A stretch of 64,000 nt of DNA from Oegoconia quadripuncta (GCA_949316235.1 OX438754.1:8293501-8357500), one strand, 5' to 3'. Shown: positions 23,991-37,130, counted from the first letter of the stretch. The notes: a model not told the origin generated them from the sequence alone. Numbers and translations are program-made.

Positions 23991-23999
23991 TATAGAGTG

Positions 24000-24220
24000 A
24001 TTTTTGTTGTTTCGTTTTGCCATGTACGTCTGTCTGTCTGTGCGAGGCTTAGTTCAGAGGTTCTTAGTACTAGAAAGCTGTATATTTGGCATAGCATATT
24101 AATCACCGCGACAAAGTGGTAAAATAAAATCTTGAAAATATTTTTCTTAGGGTACCTCCCCTAGACATAAAGTGGGGATGAATTTTCTTTTATTCTTGTA
24201 CCCCGTCATGTGAGGTGTTG
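24000..24220 (+). repeat. interspersed repeat family E, copy 2
   Basis: CGAGGCTTAGTTCAGAGGTT, TACTAGAAAGCTGTATATTT and GGTAAAATAAAATCTTGAAA are collinear with the copy at 11545. It directly follows the foldback element. Confidence 0.6.
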
Positions 24221-27200
24221 AAGGCAAGTGTGGAAAGTGTGTTTCTAGCAATTTGAAAAATCTGTAAACTTTTATAGTCTGATAGAATACATATTTTTTA
24301 TTGAATGATTGGATAAGCGTTTGATCATAATTTCACCTGATAGAAAGTGACAATGCGGTCGACGATAAAGCACGCGATCTCAGTAGATGGTTACTGACGC
24401 TACTCATGAAGATCTCGCTGATTATAGGATTCAGGAAAGACTGACGCCGGCTGTCCTTGAATGTTGTTTAGTAGTTACTGTGATATAACTATACGTACTA
24501 CTTCTCGAAAGTACATAATATGAACGTACGTTATACCAGGAAACTGCCGACGTAACTTATGTTACACGATTATAAAGAACCAATTCTCATCAGAATAAGA
24601 ATAATTGTTTCCAATTTTTTTTATCCAATCTCCTTCTTGACAGATGGAAATTATATCTGTAATTGTTTCTACGCATTCGGAACAATGCTGTATTGTTTAG
24701 TGCTCTGAATGAAACTTTGTCTGTCGTGTAGGCTCGGTTAACCAAAAGTCGAGCACCAAAAATGTAATAGCTGTCACTGGGCATGATTAATGCAATTAAT
24801 CCCACGGAGCGGCCACATCTCCTCGGTTACACTGGCTGTCCAAATAATTTGAACAGATACCCGTATATGAGTATATCTATAAACATAATTTAATTTTATA
24901 TTTTGTGAGTTGAGATTAGTTATATAAATAGGTATTTGGAAATCAGGAGAAGAAAAGTAATAAAAGTGAGTATTAAACTTGCAATTTTAATAAATCTATG
25001 ACCAAAAAAGCTTTCATTTAAGTATCTAACAGATCAATAGCAGCCCTGACTCCTGAACCAAGGCAGCCGCCTTCGTGGCTCAAGGTGAACAACATAGGGT
25101 CTACGAATCGGAGGTCGTGGGTTCGATCCCCAGCGAGGTACCTGTAGTACTCGGTTTGGTTTGTGATAGGGCATTTTAAATGTCAGCTTGGCTAGCTACC
25201 ACCATCTTATCTAAGGCTGCCGCCAAACAGCAATGTTGATAGCATAGGCTGTTAATATAAATATGTTCATGGGTATAATAGAAAATAACTTCTGGAATTC
25301 TAACTCCTAAAGCGTAAACGAACCCGCCTGCCCAGACATGTGTGAATACTTACAAGAAAAGTAAAACATTTTTGAGAGAAGCCTTTGTGCATCTGTGAAC
25401 TGACGTTGTTGCTTACCTATATACTTCTTCTTCTTTTCGAGTCGAGGCAAGTTTAAAATTTTATTGGACCAAAACTATATACCTGTAGGTATACTATTAA
25501 GTAATATATTATTTATTACATTTATTGACATTACCAAGGGCACTAATCGCCTCACGGACATAAATGTGAATGACAGTATTTATGCATATATACTTGCATA
25601 TAAGCATCTCTACATCTTTGTTAGAAATTTACGTGCCAAATAAGTCAATACAGATTTATACTCAACATCGGCCGGCACTACAATCGTAGAGATCGCGCCG
25701 CTCTCAGATAGATTTCATAAATAACGTGTAGAATTTTTGTACATAGATTTATTACGTTAGGCGAGCGAAAATGGTGGGAGATTGTTTTTCAATTTAACCG
25801 GCGATCTCCCGCTGCTTGACATGCCGCCTGGCGGGCGCTTCGGTCGGGCCTTCCGCCCGGCATATGGCTTTGTTATAACCACATATGTATAAGCTATATA
25901 CCTATGATAGTGTAAAGGTATTTTCAAGGTATTGTAGTTTTAAATACGATTCAATTGTTCTCCAATAGAATTACGTCGGTATTGCATGAAATATACGATA
26001 ATCACCTTTTCTTCGGACTAATAGGAGCGGTGAGGGTTTCCGCCCGTTTGTGATCGACATACTGCTAGGGTATGGAAATCCCTGCCAGCATCGGTGTTCC
26101 CGAATCTTACAATCTTGGCAACTAGGGTGAATAGGCATTTAGTGGAATCAGGTACTTCATCTTCAGCTACCTATACGTAGTAACTTTCCACCAGTATACC
26201 ATTCAGGTATTATGTGGGGCGATCCAGGAAGAACAAGTAAAAAGATGTGTTCATTGCGAAGTTAGTGTATTAATCAACCACGTTTTTACATAGGTAGTCT
26301 TATTTATTAATTTTTGTAACATACGTCACAGTTACCGAACTTACACACACTAAAACATACGTTCCGCCGACTGGCATTTAACATGACCCATTTACATTTC
26401 CTTTTGCGAGTTTTAAATTATATTATTTATGTATTTATCACAATACTTCACCATATATACCTGGGTTAGTTCACATTTACTGTCATCTGACATAGTAGGT
26501 ACTATCACTGAGTTTTAATCACTTAAATGTTATTCCTAGTCACTGACGTAATGAACGTTTTATGGTACTTATTTTAATAATTTAATAAAATAGGAATTTG
26601 ATTGGACTAACCTCTTTTGGCATGTAATTAATAGACCATAACCTAAGTGTATTTTAAAATCCCAAGTTTTGAATTTAAAACAAGAAAGCGACGGGGGCTG
26701 GGATCAGCCTCGAGTCAAGAATTAATTACGGAATCCATATAAAACTATACGCGTAGTGCCGAACATTTTTTTATTTTTTTTATTAAAAACTGGTTTCGCG
26801 TTTGACTGCAATCTCATCTGATGGAAAGTGACGATGTAGCCGAAGATGTATCACGCGCACCCAGTAAATATCATAAAATATCGTTTATCTTGGCTCTAAG
26901 TAAATTTACGTCATATACAAATCAAAAGCCTTGTGCAAAAAACGAGACTATGTGTTTGTCTTTTGCGACACAGTTATCCAAAATAACTAATTTCATGAAA
27001 AGTCTCAACCACATAAATAATATATAAAACCAACAACTTGTAGACAAAACAAGAAGATTATGGGTTAACAAAAATAACTAGTTACAAAAAACCAATATTA
27101 TCGATACTTATGAGAAGGTACCTACTTCAAGAAATTAAAATATTTCAATAGACTGACACTCTAAAGACACAGTTATATGCTTGGCACGTCAAATATAGTA

Positions 27201-28209
27201 AGTGTAAAAGTAGTTTCAATAATTCGATCTTGATACACAGGCTGATCACAACATTAGTATGATATGTACGAAGGAAGAATCTGTTATTAGCTTAGAATTA
27301 GTATTATAATACTGTATAAATGTTTTGTGATTATGCTGTTGATTTTGTATCAATAAAAAAATAAAAAGTAAACGCGCTGCTGCTGCGTATATTTGGTAGC
27401 TATATAAAAAAAATCAAATAACAGAGCGAATTTAAATATAGACTAAAACAAATATACAAAAATTGGAACCACGAGGCAAGGTACTCGGGTCACCAGTGAC
27501 ATCGGCTAAGCGATATGAAATATTAATGAAAATATGAAGAGTGTCCAGCCCCTAAGAACCTATGATATCGACTCCGAAAGCAAGAAAAATGCATTCAGAA
27601 CCGATGTCCCTATTTTAATTTTGATTTTTTCTGCAGTCTCGGCGGCTGCACCCGGCCTCCTCGAGGTTCTTTGGTCATGAGGTGTGGCAAGAGTGTCGAC
27701 ACCTACACTAAGGCCCGACCCATGCTCCAAGGAATTAAGGACATTTCGCTCGGTTTCTTCACAAAAACAAAATAAAATATATCAATAATAAAATGTGGTA
27801 ATATAACTTTTCGTTATCCATAATAATCGCGAATTTCAAAGCAAGCATGATACATGATATTATTTATTGAATGTCAATTTAAATCAAGTGGAAATAAATA
27901 ACTAATTGCATTTATCTCTCAGTCAGTATGTCTAATGCAAGCCCGAAAGTGTGTAATCATCTGTGATAAAAGAAGTTGCGCAAGAAACCCACAGGATTTC
28001 TTCCTATTCGTTATACTGCACAATCTTATTGACAATAAGGCCCTTATTACGGTACCATGCTTAAGTAAATATCTCTACTTAAAACTAGCTGAAAAGGGAT
28101 AGATAAATTCATATTTTTGCAGCAAAAAAGAGAGAGCTGATACTTAGATTTGATCGTTGTTCTTTCATACGGACTATACGTTTTGAAAATGTTTATTAGA
28201 AGTAATTAG
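24221..28209. other. non-coding stretch with SINE B copy 3
   Basis: At 25690-25870 a GC-rich patch (CCGCCTGGCGGGCGCTTCGG) and at 26030-26110 a patch with GGTATGGAAATCCCTGCCAG look like fragments of dispersed elements. At 27480-27750 another GC-richer patch has no reading frame. No gene is supported. Confidence 0.45.
25067..25246 (+). mobile_element. SINE family B, copy 3 (3'-truncated)
   Basis: The head with box B GGTTCGATCC and the first half of the body (CCACCATCTTATCTAAGGCT, CCGCCAAACAGCAATGTTGA) are present. The copy stops at ATAGCAT without a tail. SINEs are usually 5'-truncated, so this points to a later deletion. Confidence 0.83.
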
Positions 28210-28536
28210 TTTTTTTTATGCCCGACGGGTTCGTATTTGACCTCAATCACACCTGATGTTAAGTGAAGATGAGGTCGAAGGTGGAAGCGTACTGACCCGG
28301 AAACCCCAACACATTTGGGGGATTGGCTATCTTATCTCTGACAACCGGAACACAACAATGCTATTAACATTACTGCTTAGCGGCCGATTTAGCTAAGATG
28401 GTGGTAGCTAGCCAGGCGGATATTTAAAATGCCCCACCACCAACCAAACCGAGCATTTAAACGTACCCCGCTGGGGATCGAACCCGCGACCTCCGAATCG
28501 TAAACCCAATGTGTTTACATTGAGCCACGGAGGCGG
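28210..28536 (-). mobile_element. SINE family B, copy 4 (full length, inverted)
   Basis: The minus-strand head, box B GGTTCGATCC, complete body and tail all match the copy at 14745 across the full length. Low divergence suggests a fairly recent insertion. Confidence 0.88.
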
Positions 28537-31500
28537 TAAAGGTAGGTACTAGTCTGAAGTAAAATGAAAATGATTATTTAACTACGAGCTGACCTTAGTT
28601 TCGCATATCAAATGGAAATAAAATTGCATATTAGTTTATTCATAGAGGTGCAAACAAGAGCTTAGTTTTATAAGAATCTTTATATAAAGTAAAGCTAAAG
28701 AAAACCGTAAACATTTTTTGATTATTTAATAGAGCAACCTGTATAATTTCAATAATTTTGATTGGCAGACAGTATCCATGAACTCCATTTCGGATGTCGA
28801 CATATCCTGCGTTATACTTCTACATACATATACACGCCTACTTAATATATTTCCGTTCTATTCAAAGAGTAGAGTAGCAATTTTTTTATCCAACGGTTAA
28901 TGAATATGGAACTAGTTCTTTATATTAGGTGTGAAAGGCGTGACCTTTGTTAACTAGCATCAATTTCATACCAAAATTTAATCAGAGGAACGGATGCAAG
29001 TTCGGAATCATGATTGAAGCCAATGGGTCGAAATACTGACGAACTCTAGATTAGATATCATTTATTATTTTACGCGCACCTTAATTTAAATGCTACTTTG
29101 TGATGGCTTCTATAATTTCATTACAACTAGATTAATGGTTTTTGTAAGAGAAAGTAAAGCATAATCAAAAGTATTAGTAGGTACTTCTAACGGCGCACAA
29201 CGGACCAATGGCATGCACGCACAGCGTTGAAAATCAATACCTACCCATCCCGTAATGAAATGTCACTGGTCGACCACCGCCACGCTTAGATTAAAAGCCC
29301 TTATATCAACAATCTTTAATCCAATTAAAGGCTACCTCTCAGCAGGTAGACCCCTGAATAAAACAAAAGTGTGTCCGTCCATCCACTTACATTGGACCTT
29401 TTAATATACTCCAATGTTGCTGTTTCCATGGCTATGGGGCGGTTCTATTAAGTTGGTTGTGGACTATGCAGGACTTTAGGGATTTCGGTTGGAGGGTCGT
29501 GGAAAAACAACAATTCTCGACCACCGTCATAAAACCCTGGCTTAATGGACTAGGAACTCTCCCCGGACACTCACAATTAATTAGTATCTTGACCAAAGGC
29601 AACCTCACTTTTACTAATGTTAGTTTGGGTGTGATTAAAAGTTGGATAGAAGCTGAATTTAATGTTGAAAGGTACCCATTTCAAATTAAGTTCACGCCTG
29701 AAATAAAGTTACATTGAAAGGGCATTAAACTAAAGGGCTTCCACCTACGGTTTTCGGGTTTTCCGTTCGCTCGATATGCATAATATGATGGAATCTTCTT
29801 GAAGGAAATATAGAAACATATTATAATTTAGATTGTAAACCTAAACGATTTCACTTTGAATATGAAATTTTAAGTTTAAATTCGGCTCAGTGCATGTCGG
29901 TCCACGAGCAGAATGATTTCATAAGCATAAAATATATTTTAAAGTATAAAGTTATTTTTTCAATTGATTTACCTATGTTATTTTGTATGGTTTTTCTATG
30001 AATTTTTTACAATCTCTACTATTGTCTACTGTCAGGTTTTTAAGTTGGTCGTCTATTACCCATTAACTAGTAGAGCTTACTTTCCTGTGATAAATTTCCT
30101 TTCAATTTCGGTATAGTATTACTAACATTATAATTATTGCGAATAGTTTTCTAAATTTCAAAAATAGAGGTAATAATTATAGCTGGTAGCAGATTGGAGT
30201 AGATAGGTAATTCTAAAAAAATATACTAGTTTGAATATTTCTTAAAGGGAACACTCTATCGAAAAAATATTTAAGATATTCCAGAATATTTTTGAAACGA
30301 CTCCGAACACAATTGGAAATGTCATAAAAAATTATCCCCATTTTTCATGCTGGGTAGGTTTTATTTCATAGCTTTGTAGACTTTAAGTACAACGAAACCA
30401 CGTTTCCACTGTATAACAGTTTCGACAGACAGAACTATTTTGACTACGGAGGTAAACAATTAATGATTTTGTATTCTTTAAAATATTTCCAATTTAATTT
30501 CTTATTATGACGTAGTTAAATCTATGACAATATATGGCATCTAATGTTTTGCACCATCAAACTTTATACTGGCAAATAAAAATAGTGTTACCCACGTCCC
30601 TTCTCTCGAGCGTCCATTTTGATTGTTGCTTTCGGTTCCCTCTAAACCTCTCGACCCTTCATCTGTCCGTCACATCCCTGTGGAACAAGTTCCCTGTATG
30701 GGAGTGTTGATTGGCACAGCTCCACTGGATTACAAAGGGCTAGCTGACGACTGTAGTCCTTCGGGAATTGGGGAATTAACACGAATGACCGGGGGAGTTA
30801 GTCACACTGTAACAAGTGTTGGTATCGCTGTTTGTTTTCCCAAGGTTAGTGTGTGTAATTATAACAGTGAAATAACTTGAAAACAACATAGAGTGTACAT
30901 AAGTGAATAAATTAAATTAAATTAAATTTTCTATAAAACCGGTCATTCTTTCCTTTTGTCTATCTATCTCATCTAAGTTGTGTCATTATTGTGCTGGCAC
31001 GATTACCAAAGTAATAAAGAAAACACATGCTGTTTGCATCACAATTTGATAGAAGATCAACAAATCACTTGTAGGATACAGAACTACAGATCCAGAATAC
31101 CTAACTCTTTTTTTCTATATTTTGTGATTTTTTTTTTAATTGCTACACTCAAACCGATTTCGGTGCAACTTGGTAAAGTCGTTCTCGACCTATGTGTAAG
31201 ATTATATTCACATTTGATTATTTATCGAATCGATTATCGAAAAAAATAATGACAAATAAAATAAAAATCTTAAATGATTTTAGCAAAACTTTCGTCACCT
31301 TCCATCAATATCCCCTAACCCCACGTCATTCGTAATGAAATCGTTTTTGGAAACAAATCGATTTATTTTATTCGACACGCCCGCCAACAAGACGGTCCGT
31401 TTTCATCTCGAATCGACATTTTCGAATTCTACAGCTAGTTTTATGACGCGTGAAATTGTACCATTCAATGGATTCCAACACACGGACCGACAGTTTTTCC

Positions 31501-32299
31501 ATTTTCACATCAACAATACAATTCAGTTTAGACGTATGCTGCTAATGATTCCGTTGACATGTTCTCACGACGCTTTTTTATTTTGATAAAAGATTTCTAA
31601 TGATGCATTGTCATCAAATGGTGTACGGAATAATATTTCTACAAATCTTGGAAATGACAATATTTTCAGAATAATTAATAATTAGATTAACTTTCAGATT
31701 AAAAAAGTATTTGAAGCTAAATTAGTTAGCTAGGCGATTTGTTTTAAAATAATTTAAATAGTTTACATGTCTATACACGAGTATCAATTAGAATTTTCCA
31801 AATATATACAAGAACCTCAACAAAGACCTACATTTAACGCTTATAAGATAAACAATGACTCTGTATACTTATTTATACACATTAGTGTAAACAAAACGTT
31901 TCTTAATGAACGTGAGGAGCTATGCCGTAATTCTGGATTTATATATTTAGTTCGTCGGAAGACACGGTTGCGGTCGTGATTAATAGATTGTAATGTCACA
32001 TGGTACCGACACGTCATGCCGTTCATCCTTGTATCATGCCGTTCATAGCTTAGGTATGTGAAGAAATACTCATCTTAAGGAAATAACTTCTATTTCCTTG
32101 TCTGTTGATGCCATAAAGTTATTTGTAGAATTCCTTTCCATTTCTTTAGAATAAAATACAAGTTTACATCGCTATGATTTCCGGTATTTCACATTTAAAA
32201 ACACTATAATTATAGAATGAGCTTCTTATATATTGATTATGTCTCAATCCAGGGTATATTCGGCCTATATACACAATTTCATGCATATCCGTTCAATCA
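28537..32299. other. stretch with several unsupported frames
   Basis: Open frames of 83-89 codons cluster at 29457, 30623, 30980 and 31335. Those at 29457 (TTG) and 30623 (TTG) lack ATG starts. The one at 30623 (SVPSKPLDPSSVRHIPVEQV within it) ends beside CCCAAG|GTTAGTG, so it might be an exon. I recognise none of the peptides. Confidence 0.4.
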
Positions 32300-32668
32300 G
32301 TTTCGCCATAATTAAGAAACAAACAACTACGCTCTGGACACATATGTCCCATTAAACAAGTTCGCACACATGATGGGTAAAGCTCCATCACCAAATTGCA
32401 CCGAGTGTGAAGTAGTGGAAGACGTATACCACATTTTGATGGAATGTGTCCGGAACGAGACTTATAGACTGCAGTTACGCCAAAGCGGAGTAAATTTTGA
32501 CGTAGGTTATTGCAATACTGTTTTAGCTTTTCCATTATCTGATTCGGACGAAACACTACATCAATTATATTGGTGTTAACCACCGTAGTTAGGTTATTGC
32601 TGTAGGTATACGGACCGGCATAGTCGATTCTAGACAAAGCTCCTTAAAAAATATTAAAAAAAAAAACA
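32300..32668 (+). pseudogene. LINE C-terminal remnant with zinc-knuckle-like CCHC
   Basis: The frame from 32370 reads MGKAPSPNCTECEVVEDVYH then ILMECVRNETYRLQ, with a C-x2-C-x7-H-x4-C motif typical of the C-terminus of R1/Jockey/I-type LINE proteins. The upstream RLRSGH segment is out of frame. The 3' untranslated end (CCGGCATAGTCGATTCTAGA) and an A-rich tail (32643-32668) are present. It is 5'-truncated and dead. Confidence 0.78.
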
Positions 32669-32751
32669 AACAGCCAAACTTTCGCATTTATAATATTACC
32701 TAGTAAGATGCATACTTAATATATAGTGTAGATTTTTATTGCAAATAGGGT

Positions 32752-32815
32752 GGTCAGGGATATCTTAAACAAAAACGTTTGGGTTTTTCAAACATTAAAA
32801 ATTCATTGGTGGAAA
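32752..32815 (-). repeat. repeat family C, 3' fragment (inverted)
   Basis: TTTAATGTTTGAAAAACCCA then AAACGTTTTTGTTTAAGATA and TCCCTGACCACCC on the minus strand match the 3' end of the family C copies. Confidence 0.55.
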
Positions 32816-34207
32816 ATAACACGCTTGAGCCAGAGATGGGTGGCCGAAACCACGGGGCACTAAAAATAACAATCCACCTTATAAAAGATGAAGCACACGA
32901 AACCTTGCCTTCTTATCTAAAAGTATTATTTTTATCGGTTGGGTGGGAATTCATAATAATATTAAAGATGTGATGATTATATAGAGTAAAACCTTATTTA
33001 TCTACTCAATTATCAATGTATAAGTTAGAGGTTTCGGTAGGTATAAACAGCCAGCCTGGATGCAAACAATATCTACACAAATTCATGCCATTTTCCTTAG
33101 TTACATGAACGTCACGTAATAATGAACGTCAGTGCCATTAAAAGGTTTGCTGTTTGATTACCATTGAATTAATATGACTTGTTCTTAACACAAAAGGTGT
33201 TTTGAAGGTCTTTATAAAACATTTTTATGATGGGCATATTATATTGACTTATGCAGTGTTGACTTTACCTTGCTGAACTCACGTGCACTATAGCTAGGTT
33301 AATTAGTAGCCAGTAGCAAAACAACAAGTCTCGCCCATGAACCAATCAACCTCCCTTCGTGCATTAAAAACTTTGTGTCGCAAGAAACGCGGACCATTCA
33401 AAGAGGTAACCCGTTGACCCAAATCCTTCAATCATTTGCGCTTTTTGTATTTAACCGGTTTGTATCGTGCTGCTTGAAAAATAGCAATGTGCGAATGAAA
33501 AACTTGGAGTTTTCGGAGACAAAAGCAGCGCGTGGGCGATGTGAATGTTAAGACGATCATTAGTGCGCCATTGTCGAAAATGCCACGGGTTCTGACGGCT
33601 GCGGTGCTCAAACTGAATTTTTAATGAGTTTGGTTTTGTTTCATGCTGCCTCATACAACTATTTTATACAGATAAAATGGTAAAACGTTTCAAAAGCTTA
33701 ATTGCCTTTCAAACGTGATATACATACAAACGTGTATAGCAAGATTTGTAACACGAAGAATAAAATAGAATCTTAAAACAATTCTAGCAAAAATACTCCG
33801 CCAAATCAAATTCAAAAAAATTCTATTCAAAGTGCGATGATAGCAAATCCAGATATGCAATAATAAAAATTAAAAACCTTAATGAAAAATTGAGAGCATG
33901 CTTAAAAATATTGGTCTACCAAAATTGTACCAATTGTATTTTTAAATAAGATATTGAGTGTACAAATGATAAAAGCACGGTGGTAATCTCAAAAGCAAAT
34001 ACTTTTCACTAGCACACTATCTGTACCTAGTTGTTGCAAATCAGACGAGGAATTTTGTAACGTCATCCAATGAGAAAACGGCACATTATCGAGCGAATAA
34101 TAAGCCACCTAATCACACGTCAGAACATAAACCCCGCACAGGTCTGGTATCGGCCTGAAAGGAATCTATCCTATTACCAATCACCCCATAAATTACGTAT
34201 TTTGAAG
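32816..34207. other. non-coding, nothing recognised
   Basis: AT-rich DNA. The 102-codon frame starting at 34070 runs into repeat D and SINE B, so it is not a gene. Confidence 0.5.
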
Positions 34208-34340
34208 AAACATCGACAAGCTAATATCTCCACTGTCAGAGCACATCCTTCTGTTATTCTGAGAGGATATACCTTAATCCACCACGCGAGTTCGGTGGGG
34301 ATTGGTGGATTTGTGAGAGCACTTGACAATCAGTCGCCAG
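34208..34340 (+). repeat. interspersed repeat family D, copy 2 (truncated)
   Basis: TCCACTGTCAGAGCACATCC, TAATCCACCACGCGAG and GGGGATTGGTGGATTTGTGA match the 5' half of the family. It is followed immediately by SINE B copy 5. Confidence 0.6.
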
Positions 34341-34354
34341 TTGATTTACCGACC

Positions 34355-34595
34355 TTTTTTTTATACACAACAGGTTAGCACTTGACCTCAATCACACCTG
34401 ATGTTAAGTGAAGATGAGGCCGAAGGTGGAAGCGTACTGACCCAGAAATCCCAACACATTAGCTAACCAGGCGGACATTTTAAAATTCCCTACCACCAAC
34501 CAAATCGAGTACTTAAACATGTACCCCGCCGGGGATCGAACCTGCGACCTCCGAATCGTAAACCCAATGTTGTTTACATTGAGCCATGGAGGCGG
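34355..34595 (-). mobile_element. SINE family B, copy 5 (internally deleted, inverted)
   Basis: The minus-strand head and tail are intact. The segment between GCCTGGTTAGCTA and ATGTGTTGGGATTTCTGGGT is deleted (about 85 bases). The deletion differs from that of copy 2. A doubled GGTTTGAAC lies just beyond the head (34593-34610). Confidence 0.85.
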
Positions 34596-35110
34596 TTTGA
34601 ACGGTTTGAACGGTAGCGGTTTGACAGTAATTACGAAAGTTTGATGAGCTGTGCCAAGTCGGTGGCATTTCAGTGTCAGCGGAAGGTAACGCACAAAACT
34701 GACCTACAAAGGCATGTGACTTGCAGAACCGTTCCACCATTGTCACATGGACCACCTATAAACGATCATAAATTATTTGCAACGCTGTCAGAAACTGTAA
34801 CATTTGCAAACGGTAGTTGCCAAAAATTGCAGACAGGCATCGAAAAGGGTTGTTATTGTTAAATGTTTAACAATAAATCAACTACGGACGCCACTGTTGT
34901 TCCAAAAGCATGATATATGGTGACAACAATTTGTATACAACTTAAACTAGTGAGAAACTAGCAGATTTATTTAGGAAGTTTATAGTCTATAGAAAGGTAA
35001 AATACATTCGTAGTGTGACTTTAAGTCTTGAGTGAAGAAATAATCGGCGCACCATATTAACAGCCAATGCTAAATGAAGCTCAAAGCGCAACAGATGCCG
35101 AGTAGCTAGT

Positions 35111-35292
35111 TACGTGTACCCTAGTTATGGATGTTTTCATTTATAATAAGTATTTATTTACAAAAAAAAAATGTATTTTTGTAGGTAGTATATGAACCAT
35201 CTGGTATCCACAACACAAGCCTATAGTTGCTTACTGTGGAACTAGATGGCGCTGTGTGTATGTCTTAAGGATATTTATTATTATTATTATCA
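35111..35292 (+). mobile_element. SINE family A, 5'-truncated copy 3
   Basis: It starts within the body (ACGTGTACCCTAGTTATGG) and ends with a (TTA)n/(ATT)n tail. The tRNA head is missing, as expected of incomplete reverse transcription. Confidence 0.82.
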
Positions 35293-35580
35293 TCAACAGC
35301 TATACGTCCCTACTGAGTATATGGGCCATAATCCACCACGTGAGACCAGTGTTAGACTAGTGGCCAGACAGTCAGTGTTTTGAGCCGCTCCTGTAAGCCA
35401 ATGACTTGTTTTAATGACTGCCAATTGAAAAGAACCGAGACGGTTTATTTAACTTACCAAGCATTGACACACTCGCATTAAAAGCTACTATTTGTCACCC
35501 ATCCAAGAATTTACTGCGTCAGGCATTGCTTAACTTCGCTAATCGAAACGAATAGCGAATGCGACTGGACCACGACAATA
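35292..35580 (+). repeat. interspersed repeat family D, copy 3
   Basis: It is the longest copy together with the one at 47785: GGGCCATAATCCACCACGTG, GTGTTAGACTAGTGGCCAGA, GGCATTGCTTAACTTCGCTA. It starts where SINE A copy 3 ends. Confidence 0.65.
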
Positions 35581-35863
35581 TTGGGGTAAATACGCTAGTA
35601 TTTCTATGACCTAGCACAAGAATCAATGTTTTCCTTCTTTCTTCTTCTAAATATTCTTGTAACCATAGTCTAGTTTTTTTACTATGCTTGAGTTTGAATG
35701 CATTATATAGCTTGAAAACTATCGGTGGTGCTCATATCACCGACATATTTTTAAAGAAAGTCTAGAGGATAAGGTTTATGCGTGCATCTAAACAAGCCTC
35801 GAGTTCAATTATACTTGTGGCAGATGACGCCTTATATCTATTTTGCTAACGCAAATATTTTTA

Positions 35864-35901
35864 AAAAACAGCAACATAAATACATTTATGTTGCTGTTTT
35901 T
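35864..35901. repeat. perfect 18-bp stem palindrome
   Basis: The arm 35864-35881 (AAAAACAGCAACATAAAT) is exactly complementary to 35884-35901, with two bases between. Confidence 0.9.
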
Positions 35902-35902
35902 A

Positions 35903-36186
35903 CCTCAAATGGGGCCGTCAGAAATATCCCAAATGAGGCAGTCAGAAATACCCCAAACGCAAGCGTTTGGGTGTTCCAAACATTAAATTAAATACTTAAA
36001 ACAAGGACGTTGTTCCACCTTTCGTAATATACAGAAATGCACACGTGATGGAGGGTTAACCCATCGCCGATGGATCGTGCAAATATATGGTAGATGTTTT
36101 TGGTGTAAAGTCCTAGTCGCTTTATACGACACCCACGGGAAGAGACGGGTTGGTCCTATTCTTTTTAAGTACCGAAACCAGCAATT
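35903..36186 (-). repeat. interspersed repeat family C, copy 4 (inverted) with local duplication
   Basis: The minus-strand order is GGTTTCGGTACTTAAAAAGA, CCCGTGGGTGTCGTATAAAG, CACGTGTGCATTTCTGTATA. At its 3' end (35905-35955) a unit of about 28 bp containing GTCAGAAATAYCCCAAA is present twice, overlapping the GACCRCCC part of the family. Confidence 0.65.
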
Positions 36187-36865
36187 TATTTAATAAATTA
36201 TACGGCTAACCAAACCCATTTTATAAACACCACTACATCCAACGGCAATCATGATTTACCTATAACAGTTTACCCTAACAAATAGTTACTACTGGTAACG
36301 CTGCTAATTAAATGTAACTATACGAATCGAACCCCATATGGCGTTAACGAAATCGTTAACTACTGTTCGATATCCGGGCACCCTTTCGATGATGCATGAG
36401 TCAGCGGATTAACCTTTGCCTAACTATGATGAATATTTTCCAACATTTTTTTTCATTTAGAATACTTTTTGGAGCACAAAGTATAAGGACAGACTAGCAG
36501 GACACAAAAATATTCTAGCTAGAAACCTGCTCAATATCATAATAATATGATACCCCTCAAAAGATTGCACATACTAAAACTGGACCAGAGACACCAGCAA
36601 TAGTGATATTTGTAATGATGTACATAACTCTCGATGGAGGTTCACCCAGCATATAATCTGTGAAAAAAAAAATTTTTTTTGAACACGAAAATCTTTATTG
36701 TATTATTTTTATAATTATACCAAAATGTGATAGACGGACAGACATCCCAATTGCGGTACGGATCACTAAAGAAAGTAATTTATTTATAAAAATACTATTT
36801 CTTGCAATAGTTGCAAACCATACTCTGCCATAATATGCCCCTTATTCTTAATTATTGAAAATATA

Positions 36866-37130
36866 ACGACCTGTTTGGTGTAGTGGTTAGCAACTCTGCC
36901 CACTATACCAAAAGGTTGCGGGTTCGAATCCCGCTAGGGGCATATTGTTTGTGTGATGAATACGGACATGTGTACCCGAGTTATGGATGTTTTCATTTAT
37001 AATAAGTATTTATTTACAAAAAAAAATATATATAAGTAGTATATCAACCAACTGGTATCCACAACACAAGCCTATAGTTGCTTACTGTGGAACTAGATGG
37101 CGTTGTGTGTATGTCTAAGGATATTTATTT
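36866..37130 (+). mobile_element. tRNA-derived SINE, family A, copy 2 (full length)
   Basis: This is the best-preserved family A copy, with box A TGGTGTAGTGG, box B GGTTCGAATCC, the same body and a GGATATTTATTT tail. It is clearly collinear with the copy at 1067. Confidence 0.88.

Noticed and set aside
23778..24023. 81-codon minus-strand gene
   Set aside because: It lies across the foldback element, and its codons are set by the palindrome.
32293..32637. 114-codon minus-strand gene
   Set aside because: It is antisense to the LINE C-terminal remnant, whose zinc-knuckle motif reads on the plus strand.
34070..34378. 102-codon plus-strand gene
   Set aside because: Its second half is repeat family D and the tail of SINE B copy 5. 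The first half has no recognisable domain.
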